Origin: Streptomyces sp. Edi4
Lineage (GTDB): Bacteria > Actinomycetota > Actinomycetes > Streptomycetales > Streptomycetaceae
Assembly: GCF_040253615.1 (NCBI RefSeq)
Contig: NZ_JBEJGY010000004.1
Coordinates: 1,178,001-1,242,000, forward strand
Length of the DNA stretch: 64,000 nucleotides
Reading direction: 5' to 3'
Shown: positions 35,285 to 44,347 of the stretch, piece by piece
Position numbering within the stretch: position 1 is the first letter of the stretch
How the letters are laid out: every line of letters starts with the position of its first letter
Made by a program: the position numbers and the translations under genes
The notes under the pieces: model-generated
What the model was told of the DNA's origin: nothing
The model's database searches: none
What the model saw: the letters and a program-made list of their open reading frames with translations, nothing else

Positions 35285-36195
35285 CGGTCGGCGTCCTTCT
35301 CGGGGTTCACGGTGTTGTCGGGGTTCGCGGGGCTCTTGTCGGAGCTCGTGGGGCTCTTGTCGCTGTGCTTGGTGGGATGCGGCCACGGTTTGCTGGGCTC
35401 GGTGAGCCAGCCCGGCGCCCGCGAGGGCCTGGTGGCGGTGGGGGCGCCGAGGGTGATCCGCTCGTGGATGCTCGCGGCGCGGGTCAGCAGCGGCTCGGCA
35501 TAGGCGCGGCGCAGTGCGGCGGTGGTCTCGAATCCGGGCTCGTCGACCAGCCACTCGTCGGGCACCAGGTCCGTGACCTCGCTCAGCAACTCCTCGGTGA
35601 CCAAAGGCGCGAGGGCGGCCGCGGCGGCGGCGATGTCCGGGCCGAAGGGCGCGAGCGCGTGGTCGGAGGCGTTGTAGGGCTTGGCAGCGGAGGCGGCGGC
35701 TCCCGGCCAGTTGTGGTGCCAGATCATGGTGGCGCCATGGTCGATGAGCCACAGATCGCCGTGCCACACCAGCATGTTGGGGTTGCGCCACGAGCGGTCG
35801 ACGTTGTTGATCAGCGCGTCGAACCAGACGACCCGGCCGGCCTCGGCCGCGTCCACCTGATAGGCGAGCGGATCGAAACCGAGCGAGCCGGGCAGGTAGT
35901 CCATGCCGAGGTTGAGCCCACCGCTGGCCTTCAGGAGCTCCTGCACCTCCTGATCGGGCTCGGACAGCCCGATGACCGGGTCCAGCTGCATGGCCACGAG
36001 CTCCGGAACCCGCAGCCCGAGCCGCCGGGCGAGCTCCCCGCAGATGACCTCGGCCACCAACGTCTTACGCCCCTGCCCGGCCCCGGTGAACTTCATGACG
36101 TACGTTCCGCAGTCGTCGGCCTCGACAATGCCGGGGAGCGAGCCACCCTCACGCAGTGGCGTTACATAGCGGGTCGCAACGACCTCATTCAACAT
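35281..36195 (-). CDS. HipA-like kinase-fold protein
   Basis: 304-aa protein related to the HipA/PI3-4 kinase-like fold. YVMKFTGAGQGRKTLVAEVICGELARRLGL contains the ATP-binding Lys, WFDALINNVDRSWRNPNMLVW contains the catalytic NxxDR-type loop, and LWLIDHGATMIWH contains the metal-binding Asp. The first ~250 residues are the kinase fold. The tail is low complexity with repeated SDKSP/NPDN units. No HipB-type antitoxin lies upstream; its partner is the coupled DUF3037 gene, so it is not a standard hipBA toxin-antitoxin pair. Confidence 0.85.
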   Translation of the reverse strand: MLNEVVATRYVTPLREGGSLPGIVEADDCGTYVMKFTGAGQGRKTLVAEVICGELARRLGLRVPELVAMQLDPVIGLSEPDQEVQELLKASGGLNLGMDYLPGSLGFDPLAYQVDAAEAGRVVWFDALINNVDRSWRNPNMLVWHGDLWLIDHGATMIWHHNWPGAAASAAKPYNASDHALAPFGPDIAAAAAALAPLVTEELLSEVTDLVPDEWLVDEPGFETTAALRRAYAEPLLTRAASIHERITLGAPTATRPSRAPGWLTEPSKPWPHPTKHSDKSPTSSDKSPANPDNTVNPEKDADR

Positions 36196-36678
36196 TTTCC
36201 CAGGCCATCCATCTCTTCAGCCTTGCAGTCAACGGCCCGTTCCAGCGAGGCCCACCAGAGGAATCACCCCTCGACATCCCAGGGGGGAATCCGGGGCAGT
36301 CTGGGGCAGTACGCCCCTCGCTCCCCGCCTCGGGCATGAAGCAAGCATCGTAACCGAGGGTGATCGCCAGGGATGGGCGCCGAGCCACCACGCCAAGGTC
36401 ACGACGGACTCTCCGGCGTCCGGCATCAGCGAGGCGCAGATGAGCGGCTCCTGGCTGTGCATGCATGGCCAATGGCACACACCGGCCCGTGTCGAATTCG
36501 TTCCGCATCCGCAGATCCGAATGCGGCCGGGTGCGCTTGTCGATCGCGTGCGCCGAGCAAGTCGTTGGCCCGCGTCTCACTCCTGAGGGCGTCACGCGGG
36601 CGATCACCCACGCCGCGTCCACCGTCGGCGCTACCGTCAAATCGACCTCGCCGCTGCCCAGTTAAAGGACCCGGGACC
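36196..36678. other. Intergenic region without a confident gene
   Basis: Promoter space for the HipA-like gene (minus) and the 26-codon ORF/ABC operon (plus). Frames are open for 60-150 codons on both strands, but their codon bias is weaker than that of genes nearby and no family is recognised. Base composition is slightly less GC-rich. Remnants of an older gene cannot be excluded. Confidence 0.5.
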
Positions 36679-36759
36679 ATGAGCGACAGCATCACCACAA
36701 CCCCCGTCCACCTCGAAGAGCTGCCCGGCGCCCCCCGTACCGAGGAGGCGCGCCGGTGA
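36679..36759 (+). CDS. 26-aa peptide translationally coupled to ABC exporter
   Basis: Short ORF encoding [20 protein letters not shown] plus six residues. AAAGGA lies 10 bases before the ATG and its TGA overlaps the GTG of the ABC transporter (GTGA, four bases), so it is placed to be translated. It may be a coupling leader, or a tiny substrate (peptide signal or RiPP-like precursor) of the exporter. There is no Cys and no recognised maturase next to it, so the leader role is the safer reading. Confidence 0.5.
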   Translation: MSDSITTTPVHLEELPGAPRTEEARR

Positions 36760-38789
36760 GGTTCACGCGGCGGTCCAAGGCGGCGGGACAAGCCGTGCTG
36801 TCCTCGTCCGAGGAGGCTCTGTTCGGCGGGTCGCTCCGGTACGACCTGGGCTGGAACAAGCACGACGAAGCGTTCCTCGAACTCGACCTGCGGGCCATGC
36901 TCGTGCGGCTCCCCCGGCTGATCGCGCTCACGGTCAAGCTCGCCTGGCAGGCCGACCGGCAGGCGCTGCGTCTGGTCGCCGGAGCCGAGATCGGCCGAGG
37001 TATCTGCCAGGCCATCTGTCTCATCGCCGTCAACCAGGCCCTCGCGCACCTCCTCACCGGCGGCACCACGGCGCAGCGTCTCACCTCGGCGAGCGGTGCG
37101 ATCATCGTGGCCGCCGCCACCGCCGGGGTGGGGGCGGTGCTGCGGGCGGCTTCCACCGCGGGAACCGGGCGCTTGGAGCCGAAGGTCGAGCGGGTGGCGA
37201 CCGAGCAGTACCTCCAGCACACCGCGGCGGTCGAGCTGGCGGCGATCGAGGACGACGAGTTCCACCGCCTCCTGGACAGCGCCTCCTACGGGGCGGGCTC
37301 CGCGCGGCGTCTGGTGAAGTACGTGCAGAACATCGTCTCCGGCCTCATGTCCCTGGTCGCAGCCGCCGGCGTACTGGCCGTCCTGCACCCGCTGCTGATC
37401 GTCCTGCTGGTCGCGATGACGGTGCCCAGTTCGTGGGCGGCCCTGACCGTGGCCCGGCGCCGTTACGCCTCGTTCCAGACCTGGGTCCAGCACTCGCGGG
37501 CCGGGCAGCTGATCAGCCGCCTGCTCATGTCCAACGAGGCCGCCGCCGAGATCCGCGTCCACCACGTCGGCCCGTATCTCCTGCACCACTTCCGTCAGAT
37601 GTCGATGGACCAGGAGGCCGAGCAGCACCGGCTGGCCCATCTCGCGGCGCGCACCGGGCTGATCGCCGCCGGCTGGACGGGCCTTGCCACCGGCGCCGCC
37701 TATGCCACGCTCGGCTGGCTGCTGTGGAACGGGACGATGCCGCTGTCCGTCGGCGGTACGGCGATTTTGGCGATCCGCGCCGGGTCCGCCAGCCTCTCCA
37801 ACCTCGTCCTACAGATCAACTACTGCCACGAGGAGAGCCTGTTCGTCGCCGACCTGCATGAACTGTGCGCGGAGGCGACCGCGCGGGCCATCCCCGTCGG
37901 CGGGCAGGCGTTGCCCGAAAAGCCGCGCGAGATCCGCTTCGAGAACGTGGTGTTCACCTACCCCGGCAAGGAGAACTCCTCGGGAACGGACCCTTCGGGG
38001 ACGGGGCAGGGCAAGCGAGCGCTCGACAGCGTCGATCTGACCATTCCCACCGGGAAGATCGTCGCGCTGTGCGGTGAGAACGGCTCAGGCAAGTCGACGC
38101 TGGTGAAGCTCCTCGCGGGGCTCTACCAGCCCGACGCCGGGCGCATCCTGTGGGACGACGTCGACACCCGCGCCGCCGACCGCCACGAGCTCATCTCCCG
38201 TATCGCCATGGTCAGCCAGGACTTCTACCGCTGGCCCTTCACCGCCGAGGTCAACATCTGCATCGGCCGCTCCGACATCCCCGCCACCCCCGAGCGCCGC
38301 GACCGCGCGGCCCGATACGCGGGCGCCGAAAAGGTCGTCGCCCAACTGCCCAACGGCTGGAAGACCCTCCTGGCCCGGGGCTACAAAGGCGGACACAACC
38401 CGTCCGGCGGCGAATGGCAGCGCCTCGGCATCGGCCGCGCGCACTTCCGCGGCGGAGAGGTCCTGATCGTCGACGAGCCGACCTCCGCCCTGGACGCCAA
38501 GGCGGAGCAGAAGCTGTTCGACGAGTTCCGCAGCCTCGCCGACGAGGGCCAGACCGTCATCCTCATCACCCACCGCCTCGGCTCGGTGCGCACCGCCGAC
38601 CTCATCCACGTCCTAGACCACGGACGCGTCGTCGAAAGCGGCACCTTCACCGAACTCCTCTCCGACCGGGCCCCCGGAGTCTTCCGGGGCCTGTACGAAC
38701 TCCAGGCCGCCCAGTACCGGCCGACCACGACGGGCGACATCCCCCGCCCGACGGCGCCCGCGAACACCGAGGAAGCCGCCCCGTCATGA
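36756..38789 (+). CDS. ABC transporter, fused permease and ATPase (exporter type)
   Basis: 677-aa half-transporter. An N-terminal permease domain with about five to six transmembrane helices (residues 65-370) is fused to an ATPase domain (about 390-650). The ATPase has Walker [10 protein letters not shown] near residue 440, signature NPSGGEWQR near 550, Walker [13 protein letters not shown] and switch HRLGS. The layout is that of homodimeric type-IV exporters for peptides, lipids or drugs; there is no peptidase C39 domain. GTG start at 36756, coupled to the preceding 26-codon ORF. Confidence 0.9.
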   Translation: MRFTRRSKAAGQAVLSSSEEALFGGSLRYDLGWNKHDEAFLELDLRAMLVRLPRLIALTVKLAWQADRQALRLVAGAEIGRGICQAICLIAVNQALAHLLTGGTTAQRLTSASGAIIVAAATAGVGAVLRAASTAGTGRLEPKVERVATEQYLQHTAAVELAAIEDDEFHRLLDSASYGAGSARRLVKYVQNIVSGLMSLVAAAGVLAVLHPLLIVLLVAMTVPSSWAALTVARRRYASFQTWVQHSRAGQLISRLLMSNEAAAEIRVHHVGPYLLHHFRQMSMDQEAEQHRLAHLAARTGLIAAGWTGLATGAAYATLGWLLWNGTMPLSVGGTAILAIRAGSASLSNLVLQINYCHEESLFVADLHELCAEATARAIPVGGQALPEKPREIRFENVVFTYPGKENSSGTDPSGTGQGKRALDSVDLTIPTGKIVALCGENGSGKSTLVKLLAGLYQPDAGRILWDDVDTRAADRHELISRIAMVSQDFYRWPFTAEVNICIGRSDIPATPERRDRAARYAGAEKVVAQLPNGWKTLLARGYKGGHNPSGGEWQRLGIGRAHFRGGEVLIVDEPTSALDAKAEQKLFDEFRSLADEGQTVILITHRLGSVRTADLIHVLDHGRVVESGTFTELLSDRAPGVFRGLYELQAAQYRPTTTGDIPRPTAPANTEEAAPS

Positions 38790-38812
38790 CGAAGAAGACA
38801 TGGGCCGCCTGT

Positions 38813-40237
38813 TCATCTGGGGAGGGTCATGCGGAAGGCGGTGCGGCCGGGGCGGCTGGTGACGGTGACGGTGCCGCCATGGGCCGTGGTGACGGCGTGG
38901 ACGATGGCGAGGCCGAGGCCCGTGCTGCCGGTGGTGCGGGAGCGGGCGTGGTCGGCGCGGACGAAGCGGCCGAAGACCTCCCCCAACAGGGCCTCGGGGA
39001 TGCCGGGTCCGTCGTCGGCGACGGTGAGCGAGACCTCCTCGGGGCCGGCCGTGAGGGTGAGGGTGACCGAGGTGCCGGGCGGCGTGTGGGTGCGGGCGTT
39101 GGCGAGGAGGTTGCCGATGGCCTGCTGGAGGCGGTGGGCGTCGCCGGTGAGGACGACCGGGTCCTCGGGCAGGTCCAGGAGCCAGCGGTGGCCCGCGCCG
39201 GTGGCGCGCGCGTCGTCCACGGCCGTCAGGATCAGGAGCGTCAGATCCACCTGTTCCTGTTCCAGGGGGCGGCCCGCGTCGAGGCGGGCCAGGAGCAGCA
39301 GATCGTCCACGAGGCGGGTCATGCGCAGTGATTCCCCGTCGATGCGCTCCAGGGCGTGGCGGACCTCGTGGGGCAGGGGACCGTGGTGGCGCAGGGCGAG
39401 TTCGGCGTGGCCCCGGATGTTGGCGACGGGGGTGCGCAGTTCGTGGCTGGCGTCGGCGGCGAAGTTGCGCAGCCGCTGCTCGCCCGCCTGCCGACGTACC
39501 AGGGCGTCCTCGACGTGGCCGAGCATGTGGTTCAGCGCGCTGGCGACCTGGCCGACCTCGGTGTCCGGGTCGGTGTCCGCGAGCGGCGCGGGCATCGCGA
39601 TGTCGCCGCTGGCCAGCGGCAGTCCGGCGACCTCGGCGGCGCGTGCGGTGACCCGTTGCAGGGGGCGCAGCCGGACGCGTACCCACAGGGCCGCCGCGAC
39701 GCCCGTCACCAGGAGCGCGCCGCCGAAGAGCGCGGCCTCGACCGCTTCGAGACGGTGGACCGTCTCCTCGACGGGGTGCAGGGGCAGGCCCGTGATGAGG
39801 ACGTCCTGGTCGTCGCCCCGGAACGCCATGACGCGGTAGGCGCCGATGGCGGACAGCCGCAGGCTGTGTCCGTGGCCGTCCGGCGCGACGGCGGCCAGGG
39901 CGCGGCGGTCCTTGGCGGTGAGGGGCAGCGATCGGTCGGTGGCGTTGTCGACGATCCCGGCCTGGGTGACGTGGCCGTTCAGGAGCCTGGCGCCGAAGGT
40001 GGCGTCGGCCTGCCCCCGGGTGTCGGGCCGATTGTCGGCGTCGGGGGTGGCCTCGTGTTCCAGGCTCGCCGCGAACCGGCCGCCGGAGGCGGTGAGTTGT
40101 TCGTCCAGACGGCCCCGCAGGAACCCGCGCAGGGCGAGCGCGGTGGTGACGCCGACGGCGAGACAGGCGAGCGCGAGCAGGACGACGAGGCCGGCGGTGA
40201 GCTGGCCGCGCAGGGTGCGCGGCGGCAGCCGCCTCAT
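38813..40237 (-). CDS. Sensor histidine kinase
   Basis: 474-aa membrane kinase. Transmembrane helix 1 is at about residues 10-32, an extracytoplasmic sensor at about 33-165, helix 2 near 168-190, then HAMP, and the H-box FAADASHELRTPVANIRGH near residue 265. The ATP-binding domain has N (IGNLLANARTH), G1 (DDGPGIP) and G2 (GSTGLGLAIV) boxes. The start overlaps the response-regulator stop (ATGA), so they are coupled. It faces the flavin electron-transfer operon, its likely target. Confidence 0.93.
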   Translation of the reverse strand: MRRLPPRTLRGQLTAGLVVLLALACLAVGVTTALALRGFLRGRLDEQLTASGGRFAASLEHEATPDADNRPDTRGQADATFGARLLNGHVTQAGIVDNATDRSLPLTAKDRRALAAVAPDGHGHSLRLSAIGAYRVMAFRGDDQDVLITGLPLHPVEETVHRLEAVEAALFGGALLVTGVAAALWVRVRLRPLQRVTARAAEVAGLPLASGDIAMPAPLADTDPDTEVGQVASALNHMLGHVEDALVRRQAGEQRLRNFAADASHELRTPVANIRGHAELALRHHGPLPHEVRHALERIDGESLRMTRLVDDLLLLARLDAGRPLEQEQVDLTLLILTAVDDARATGAGHRWLLDLPEDPVVLTGDAHRLQQAIGNLLANARTHTPPGTSVTLTLTAGPEEVSLTVADDGPGIPEALLGEVFGRFVRADHARSRTTGSTGLGLAIVHAVTTAHGGTVTVTSRPGRTAFRMTLPR

Positions 40238-40968
40238 GGGGTGTCCGGCTTGAGGACGTAGCCGACACCCCGCACGGTGTGGATCATCGGCGTGCGTCCG
40301 GAGTCGATCTTCTTGCGCAGGTAGCTGATGTAGAGCTCGACGATGTGGGCGCGGCCGCCGAAGTCGTAGGCCCAGACCCGGTCGAGGATCTGGTCCTTGG
40401 AGAGCACGCGGCGCGGGTTGCGCATCAGGAAGCGGAGCAGTTCGAACTCCGTACGGGACAGCTCCACCGGGACGCCTGCCCGTTGGACCTCCCGCGCGTC
40501 CTCGTCCATGACGAGCTCGCCGACGGTGAGCTGGTGGGTGCTGGGCTCGGCGCTCATGCCCGCCCGCCTGAGCAGGCCGCGCAGGCGGGCCAGCACCTCT
40601 TCGATGCTGTAGGGCTTGGTGACGTAGTCGTCGCCGCCCGCCGTGATGCCGGCGACGCGGTCCTCGACGGCGTCGCGGGCGGTCAGGAACAGCACGCACA
40701 CCCGGGGTGCCTCGCGGCGCAGGGCGCTGAGGACGCGCAGCCCGTCGAGGTCGGGCAGCATCCAGTCGAGGATCACCGCGTCGGGCCGGAAGTCACGGGC
40801 GGCGGCGAGCGCGCTCATGCCGTCGGCGGCGGTGCGTACCTGCCAGCCCTCGCCGGCCACGACGGCCGCCAGCACGTCGGTGACATCGGGTTCGTCGTCG
40901 ACGACGAGGATCCGTACGGGCTGGCCGTCGGGGCGGTGCAGCGGGGATGGGGTGCGCGATGGGTCCAT
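40234..40968 (-). CDS. OmpR family response regulator
   Basis: 244-aa two-component regulator. The receiver domain (about residues 18-130) has the acidic pair DDE at 24-26, phosphoacceptor D68 in VILDWML, and Lys in TKPYS. The winged-helix OmpR/PhoB effector domain (145-240) ends YLRKKIDSGRTPMIHTVRGVGY. It is the first gene of the pair with the kinase. Repeated and inverted CTCTGA-type motifs lie just upstream in the divergent promoter region and are probable binding sites. Confidence 0.95.
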   Translation of the reverse strand: MDPSRTPSPLHRPDGQPVRILVVDDEPDVTDVLAAVVAGEGWQVRTAADGMSALAAARDFRPDAVILDWMLPDLDGLRVLSALRREAPRVCVLFLTARDAVEDRVAGITAGGDDYVTKPYSIEEVLARLRGLLRRAGMSAEPSTHQLTVGELVMDEDAREVQRAGVPVELSRTEFELLRFLMRNPRRVLSKDQILDRVWAYDFGGRAHIVELYISYLRKKIDSGRTPMIHTVRGVGYVLKPDTP

Positions 40969-41013
40969 GGTGTCTCCAGCATCTCCCAGCGCGGGCCGGC
41001 GCCGGGCCGCCGG

Positions 41014-41073
41014 TTTCTCTGAGTTTCCTCTGAATCGCCGCTGAACAGCGCTTTTGAGGGCCGATTCAGAGGA
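41014..41073. promoter_or_regulatory. Probable response-regulator binding region between divergent operons
   Basis: Contains direct repeats TTTCTCTGAG (41014-41023) and TTTCCTCTGA (41024-41033), spaced one helical turn, and an exact inverted copy: TCCTCTGAATC (41026-41036) against GATTCAGAGGA (41063-41073). Tandem ~11-bp repeats are the usual OmpR-family operator form. The site sits between the regulator gene and the reductase operon. Confidence 0.65.
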
Positions 41074-41138
41074 TCCACAGAGGTTGGGCTGTGAGGCTGG
41101 CCGCCGCCCGCCCCGACGGGCCCGACTGGGAGGTGCGG

Positions 41139-42503
41139 ATGACGACCGCGATCACCGGCTCCGCGCGCACGAGCCACCGGACCGATCACCGGCGCGCCCG
41201 CCGGGGCGCGCTGCCCCTGGCGGTGGTGGCCCTGATCGGGGCCGGCGCCGCCGGGGTGCTCGCGCTGTGGTGGAGCGACACGAACGCGGTGGTGGGCCCG
41301 GCGGGCTGGCTCACCGGCGCGGGCCGCATCACGGGTCTGCTGGCCGGCTACGCCTGCGCGGTGCTGCTCGCCCTCATGGCGCGTGTGCCGCTGCTGGACC
41401 ACACGGTCGGCACCGACCGGCTGGCCCGCTGGCACGCGCTGGGCGGGCGCTGGACGGTGTCGCTGATCCTCGCCCACACCCTGCTCATCATCTGGGGGTA
41501 CGCGCTGGCCTCGCACACCGATGTGGTCAGCCAGACCTCCTCGCTCGTCCTGAGCTACCCCGACCTGCTCAAGGGCACCGTCGGCTTCCTGCTGTTCGTG
41601 GCCACCGGGATCCTCTCGGCGCGTGCCGCCCGGCGCCGGATGAGCTACGAGACCTGGCACTACCTCCATTTCGCCACCTATCTGGCCGTCTTCCTCGCCT
41701 TTGGCCACCAGTTGTCCAACGGGGCGGACTTCGTGGCCAACCGCTCCGCCCAGCTGGCCTGGTACGCGCTGTTCCTCGGCGTCGCAGCCCTCCTGGCCTG
41801 GTACCGGTTCGCGGTTCCGGTGCGGCGCGGGCTGCGCCACCGGATGCGGGTCACCGCCGTCGTTCCCGAGGCCCCGGGCGTGGTCTCCGTCCACCTCACG
41901 GGTGAGCACCTGGACGAACTGGGCGCCCGGCCGGGCCAGTTCCTGCGCTGGCGCTTCCTTGCCCCGGGGCTGTGGTGGACCGCGAGTCCCTACTCGCTCT
42001 CGGCCCCCGCGCACCCCCGGCAGCTGCGCATCACCGTGAAGAGCGCCGGGGGTCACAGCGCCGCCCTCGCCCGGCTCGCGCCCGGCACCCGGGTGTGGGC
42101 GGAGGGCCCGTACGGGAGTTTCACCGCGAGCCGTCGCACCGCGCCGAGGGTGCTGCTGCTCGCCGGGGGCGTCGGCATCACGCCGCTGCGGGCCCTGTTC
42201 GAGACGCTGCCGGGCGAGGTGACCCTCATCTACCGGGCCCGGCGCGCCGACGATCTCGCCCTGCGCGCCGAGATCGACGCGATAGCCGCCCAACGGCGGG
42301 CGGTCGTCCATTACGTGGTGGACGAGCCGGCCGGCTGGGCGTCGCCGCTGACCGCCCGGACGCTGAGCGCCCTGGTCCCGGGCCTCGCCGCGCACGACGT
42401 CTATGTGTGCGGGCCGCCCGCCATGACGCGGGCGGCGACCGGCGCCCTGCGCGAGGCCGGTGTGCCGGCCCGTCGCATCCACCACGAGTCGTTCGCGTTC
42501 TGA
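41139..42503 (+). CDS. Ferric reductase-like transmembrane flavoprotein (FNR type)
   Basis: 454-aa membrane oxidoreductase moving electrons from NAD(P)H to an extracytoplasmic acceptor. The ferric-reductase-like heme region has about six transmembrane helices (residues 30-235) with paired His in WHALGGRWTVSLILAHTLL and TWHYLHFATYLAVFLAFGHQ. FAD- and NAD-binding domains follow: SPYSLSAP, GGVGITPLRAL and CGPPAMTRA. The ATG at 41139 with GGGAGG upstream is preferred to the GTG at 41091. First gene of an operon with an FMN-binding protein and ApbE. Confidence 0.92.
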   Translation: MTTAITGSARTSHRTDHRRARRGALPLAVVALIGAGAAGVLALWWSDTNAVVGPAGWLTGAGRITGLLAGYACAVLLALMARVPLLDHTVGTDRLARWHALGGRWTVSLILAHTLLIIWGYALASHTDVVSQTSSLVLSYPDLLKGTVGFLLFVATGILSARAARRRMSYETWHYLHFATYLAVFLAFGHQLSNGADFVANRSAQLAWYALFLGVAALLAWYRFAVPVRRGLRHRMRVTAVVPEAPGVVSVHLTGEHLDELGARPGQFLRWRFLAPGLWWTASPYSLSAPAHPRQLRITVKSAGGHSAALARLAPGTRVWAEGPYGSFTASRRTAPRVLLLAGGVGITPLRALFETLPGEVTLIYRARRADDLALRAEIDAIAAQRRAVVHYVVDEPAGWASPLTARTLSALVPGLAAHDVYVCGPPAMTRAATGALREAGVPARRIHHESFAF

Positions 42504-42516
42504 GGAGGACCACGCC

Positions 42517-42960
42517 ATGCGCCGCGCCATCGTCGCCGCCACCGGGACCAGCGCCCTGATCGTCACGCTGCTCGCCCTCAAACCCCACCAGAGCGCCCCC
42601 GTCGGCGCTCTGGCGCGCACGCCGTCGCGTGCCGTGGCCGCGGCGCCCGGCCCGCCCGGCGCGACGGCGGGAGCGCCCACCGGGACGGGCACCTTCACCG
42701 GGGATCCCGTCGACACCGAGTACGGGGCCGTGCAGGTCGCCGTCACCCTCAACAAGGGAAGGATCACCGCCGTCGACGTGCTGCGGGCGCCGGACGGCAA
42801 CGGCCGCGACCGGCGCATCGCCGCCTACGCGCTGCCGCGCCTGACCCAGGAGGCGATCGGCGCCCAGAGCGCGGCCATCGACGCCGTCTCGGGCGCGAGC
42901 TACACCAGCCAGGGATACATCCAGTCCTTGCAGAGCGCCCTGGACCAGGCCCATGCCTGA
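42517..42960 (+). CDS. Exported FMN-binding domain protein (flavinylated)
   Basis: 147-aa protein with an N-terminal signal/anchor segment (residues 3-22), a Pro/Ala-rich linker and an FMN-binding domain. The flavinylation motif SGASYT ends at T130, the expected attachment site for FMN by ApbE through a phosphoester bond. It probably takes electrons from the preceding membrane reductase outside the membrane. A GAGGAGG ribosome site lies 13 bases after the upstream stop. Its end overlaps apbE by eight bases. Confidence 0.93.
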   Translation: MRRAIVAATGTSALIVTLLALKPHQSAPVGALARTPSRAVAAAPGPPGATAGAPTGTGTFTGDPVDTEYGAVQVAVTLNKGRITAVDVLRAPDGNGRDRRIAAYALPRLTQEAIGAQSAAIDAVSGASYTSQGYIQSLQSALDQAHA

Positions 42961-43720
42961 CACCCCGGCCGGGCTGCGCCATGTCGAGCACGTGATGGGC
43001 ACCGTGTTCTCCTTCGACATCAGGGACCGCCCGACCCCGGCCATCCGGCGGGCGCTGGCCGAAGCCGTACGCCGGCTCCACCGGGTGGACGCCGTGTTCT
43101 CCCCCTACCGGGCCGACAGCCACATCAGCCGGCTCGGCCGGGGCGAGACGGCCCTCGATGACTGCCCGCCCGAGGTCCATGAGGTGCTGGCCCTGTGCGC
43201 GCGTGCGGAGCGCGAGAGCGACGGCTACTTCAGCGTGTCGCCCGCCGGCTCCCTCGACCCGTGCGGACTCGTCAAAGGATGGGCCACCGAGGCGGCGGCC
43301 CGGCTGCTGCGCGCGGCGGGGGCGCGCCACACCTGCGTCAACGGCGGCGGCGACCTCGCCATCAGCGGCCGGGCGGCTCCCGGCGCGCCGTGGCGCGTCG
43401 GCGTCGCCCACCCGTTGCGGCCCGGCGCACTCGCCACCGTCGTGACCGCCCACCACGACCTGGCTGTGGCCACCTCCGGAACGGCCGAACGCGGCGCCCA
43501 CATCGTCGATCCGCACCGGGGCGTCCCCGTCACCGCGCTCGCCTCCCTCACCGTCGTCGGCCCCAGCCTGACCTCGACCGACACCTACGCCACGGCCGCC
43601 TTCGCCCGGGGGCGCGGGGCCCGGGAGTGGCTGGAGGGCCTGGACGGGTACGAAGCCCTCGCGGTCCTGCCCGACGGCGAGCGGTGGCAGACCTCGGGTT
43701 TCGCGAGGTACGGGTCATGA
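42953..43720 (+). CDS. apbE: FAD:protein FMN transferase (ApbE)
   Basis: 255-aa ApbE that transfers FMN from FAD to a Thr/Ser of target proteins, here almost certainly the adjacent FMN-binding protein. Family features: MGTVFSFDIRD near residue 15, DPCGLVKGWATEAAARLL near 102, CVNGGGDLAISG near 125 and the Mg-binding DTYATAAFA near 207. No signal peptide or lipobox, unlike many ApbE proteins, so flavinylation may take place in the cytoplasm. It is coupled to the previous gene by an eight-base overlap. Confidence 0.93.
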   Translation: MPDTPAGLRHVEHVMGTVFSFDIRDRPTPAIRRALAEAVRRLHRVDAVFSPYRADSHISRLGRGETALDDCPPEVHEVLALCARAERESDGYFSVSPAGSLDPCGLVKGWATEAAARLLRAAGARHTCVNGGGDLAISGRAAPGAPWRVGVAHPLRPGALATVVTAHHDLAVATSGTAERGAHIVDPHRGVPVTALASLTVVGPSLTSTDTYATAAFARGRGAREWLEGLDGYEALAVLPDGERWQTSGFARYGS

Positions 43721-43882
43721 GGCACGGCGCGGATGGCCGCCGGCCCCGGTCCGGCCGGCGTCCGAGGCCGGCCCCCCGGCCGGCCGGGCCGCCGGGAACG
43801 TCACCCCCGCGCTGAACGCCCCGCGCCCCTCTCCCGTACTCCCCGTCGCAGTCACGCGTCGTACGTCGAGAGGACAGTCAGC

Positions 43883-44347
43883 ATGAGCACCCCATCGCAG
43901 TCCGTACCCGGGCAGGTACCGGCGCGCCGCACCGTCATCGCCTGCGCCGGAGCCGCCGGGCTCGCCGCCGTGCTCACGGCGTGCGGCGGCTCGGACGGCG
44001 CGGCCAAGGACAGCGGGGCCAAACCCGCCGGGGACGGCGGCGGCCAGGCGGGCGGCAGCGGGAGCGTCCTTGGCAAGACGGCCGACATCCCCCCGGGCGG
44101 CGGGAAGATCTTCGCCAAGGAGGGGGTCGTGGTCACCCAGCCGAGCGCCGGACAGTTCAAGGCGTTCTCGGCGAAGTGCACGCACCAGGGCTGCGCCGTG
44201 TCGTCCGTGTCCGACGGCACCATCAACTGCCCTTGCCACGGAAGCAAGTTCGGCGTGGCGGACGGCAGCGTGAAGGCCGGCCCCGCGCCGTCCCCGCTGC
44301 CCGCCGCCGCGATCTCGGTGGAGGGGGACTCGATCAGGCTGGCGTGA
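43883..44347 (+). CDS. Rieske [2Fe-2S] lipoprotein
   Basis: 154-aa exported iron-sulfur protein. The N-terminus has a twin Arg (RRTVIACAG, residues 15-23) followed by the lipobox LTAC34, i.e. a Tat-exported lipoprotein. The Rieske cluster ligands are complete: CTHQGC near residue 95 and CPCHGSKF near 115. It lies 160 bases after apbE on the same strand and may be an electron partner of the flavin system. The ATG at 43883 has AGAGGA upstream. Confidence 0.92.
   Translation: MSTPSQSVPGQVPARRTVIACAGAAGLAAVLTACGGSDGAAKDSGAKPAGDGGGQAGGSGSVLGKTADIPPGGGKIFAKEGVVVTQPSAGQFKAFSAKCTHQGCAVSSVSDGTINCPCHGSKFGVADGSVKAGPAPSPLPAAAISVEGDSIRLA

Noticed and set aside
36185..36665. Open frames on both strands before the ABC operon
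   Set aside because: Codon bias is weaker than in neighbouring genes, no family recognised and the two strands compete; left as intergenic.
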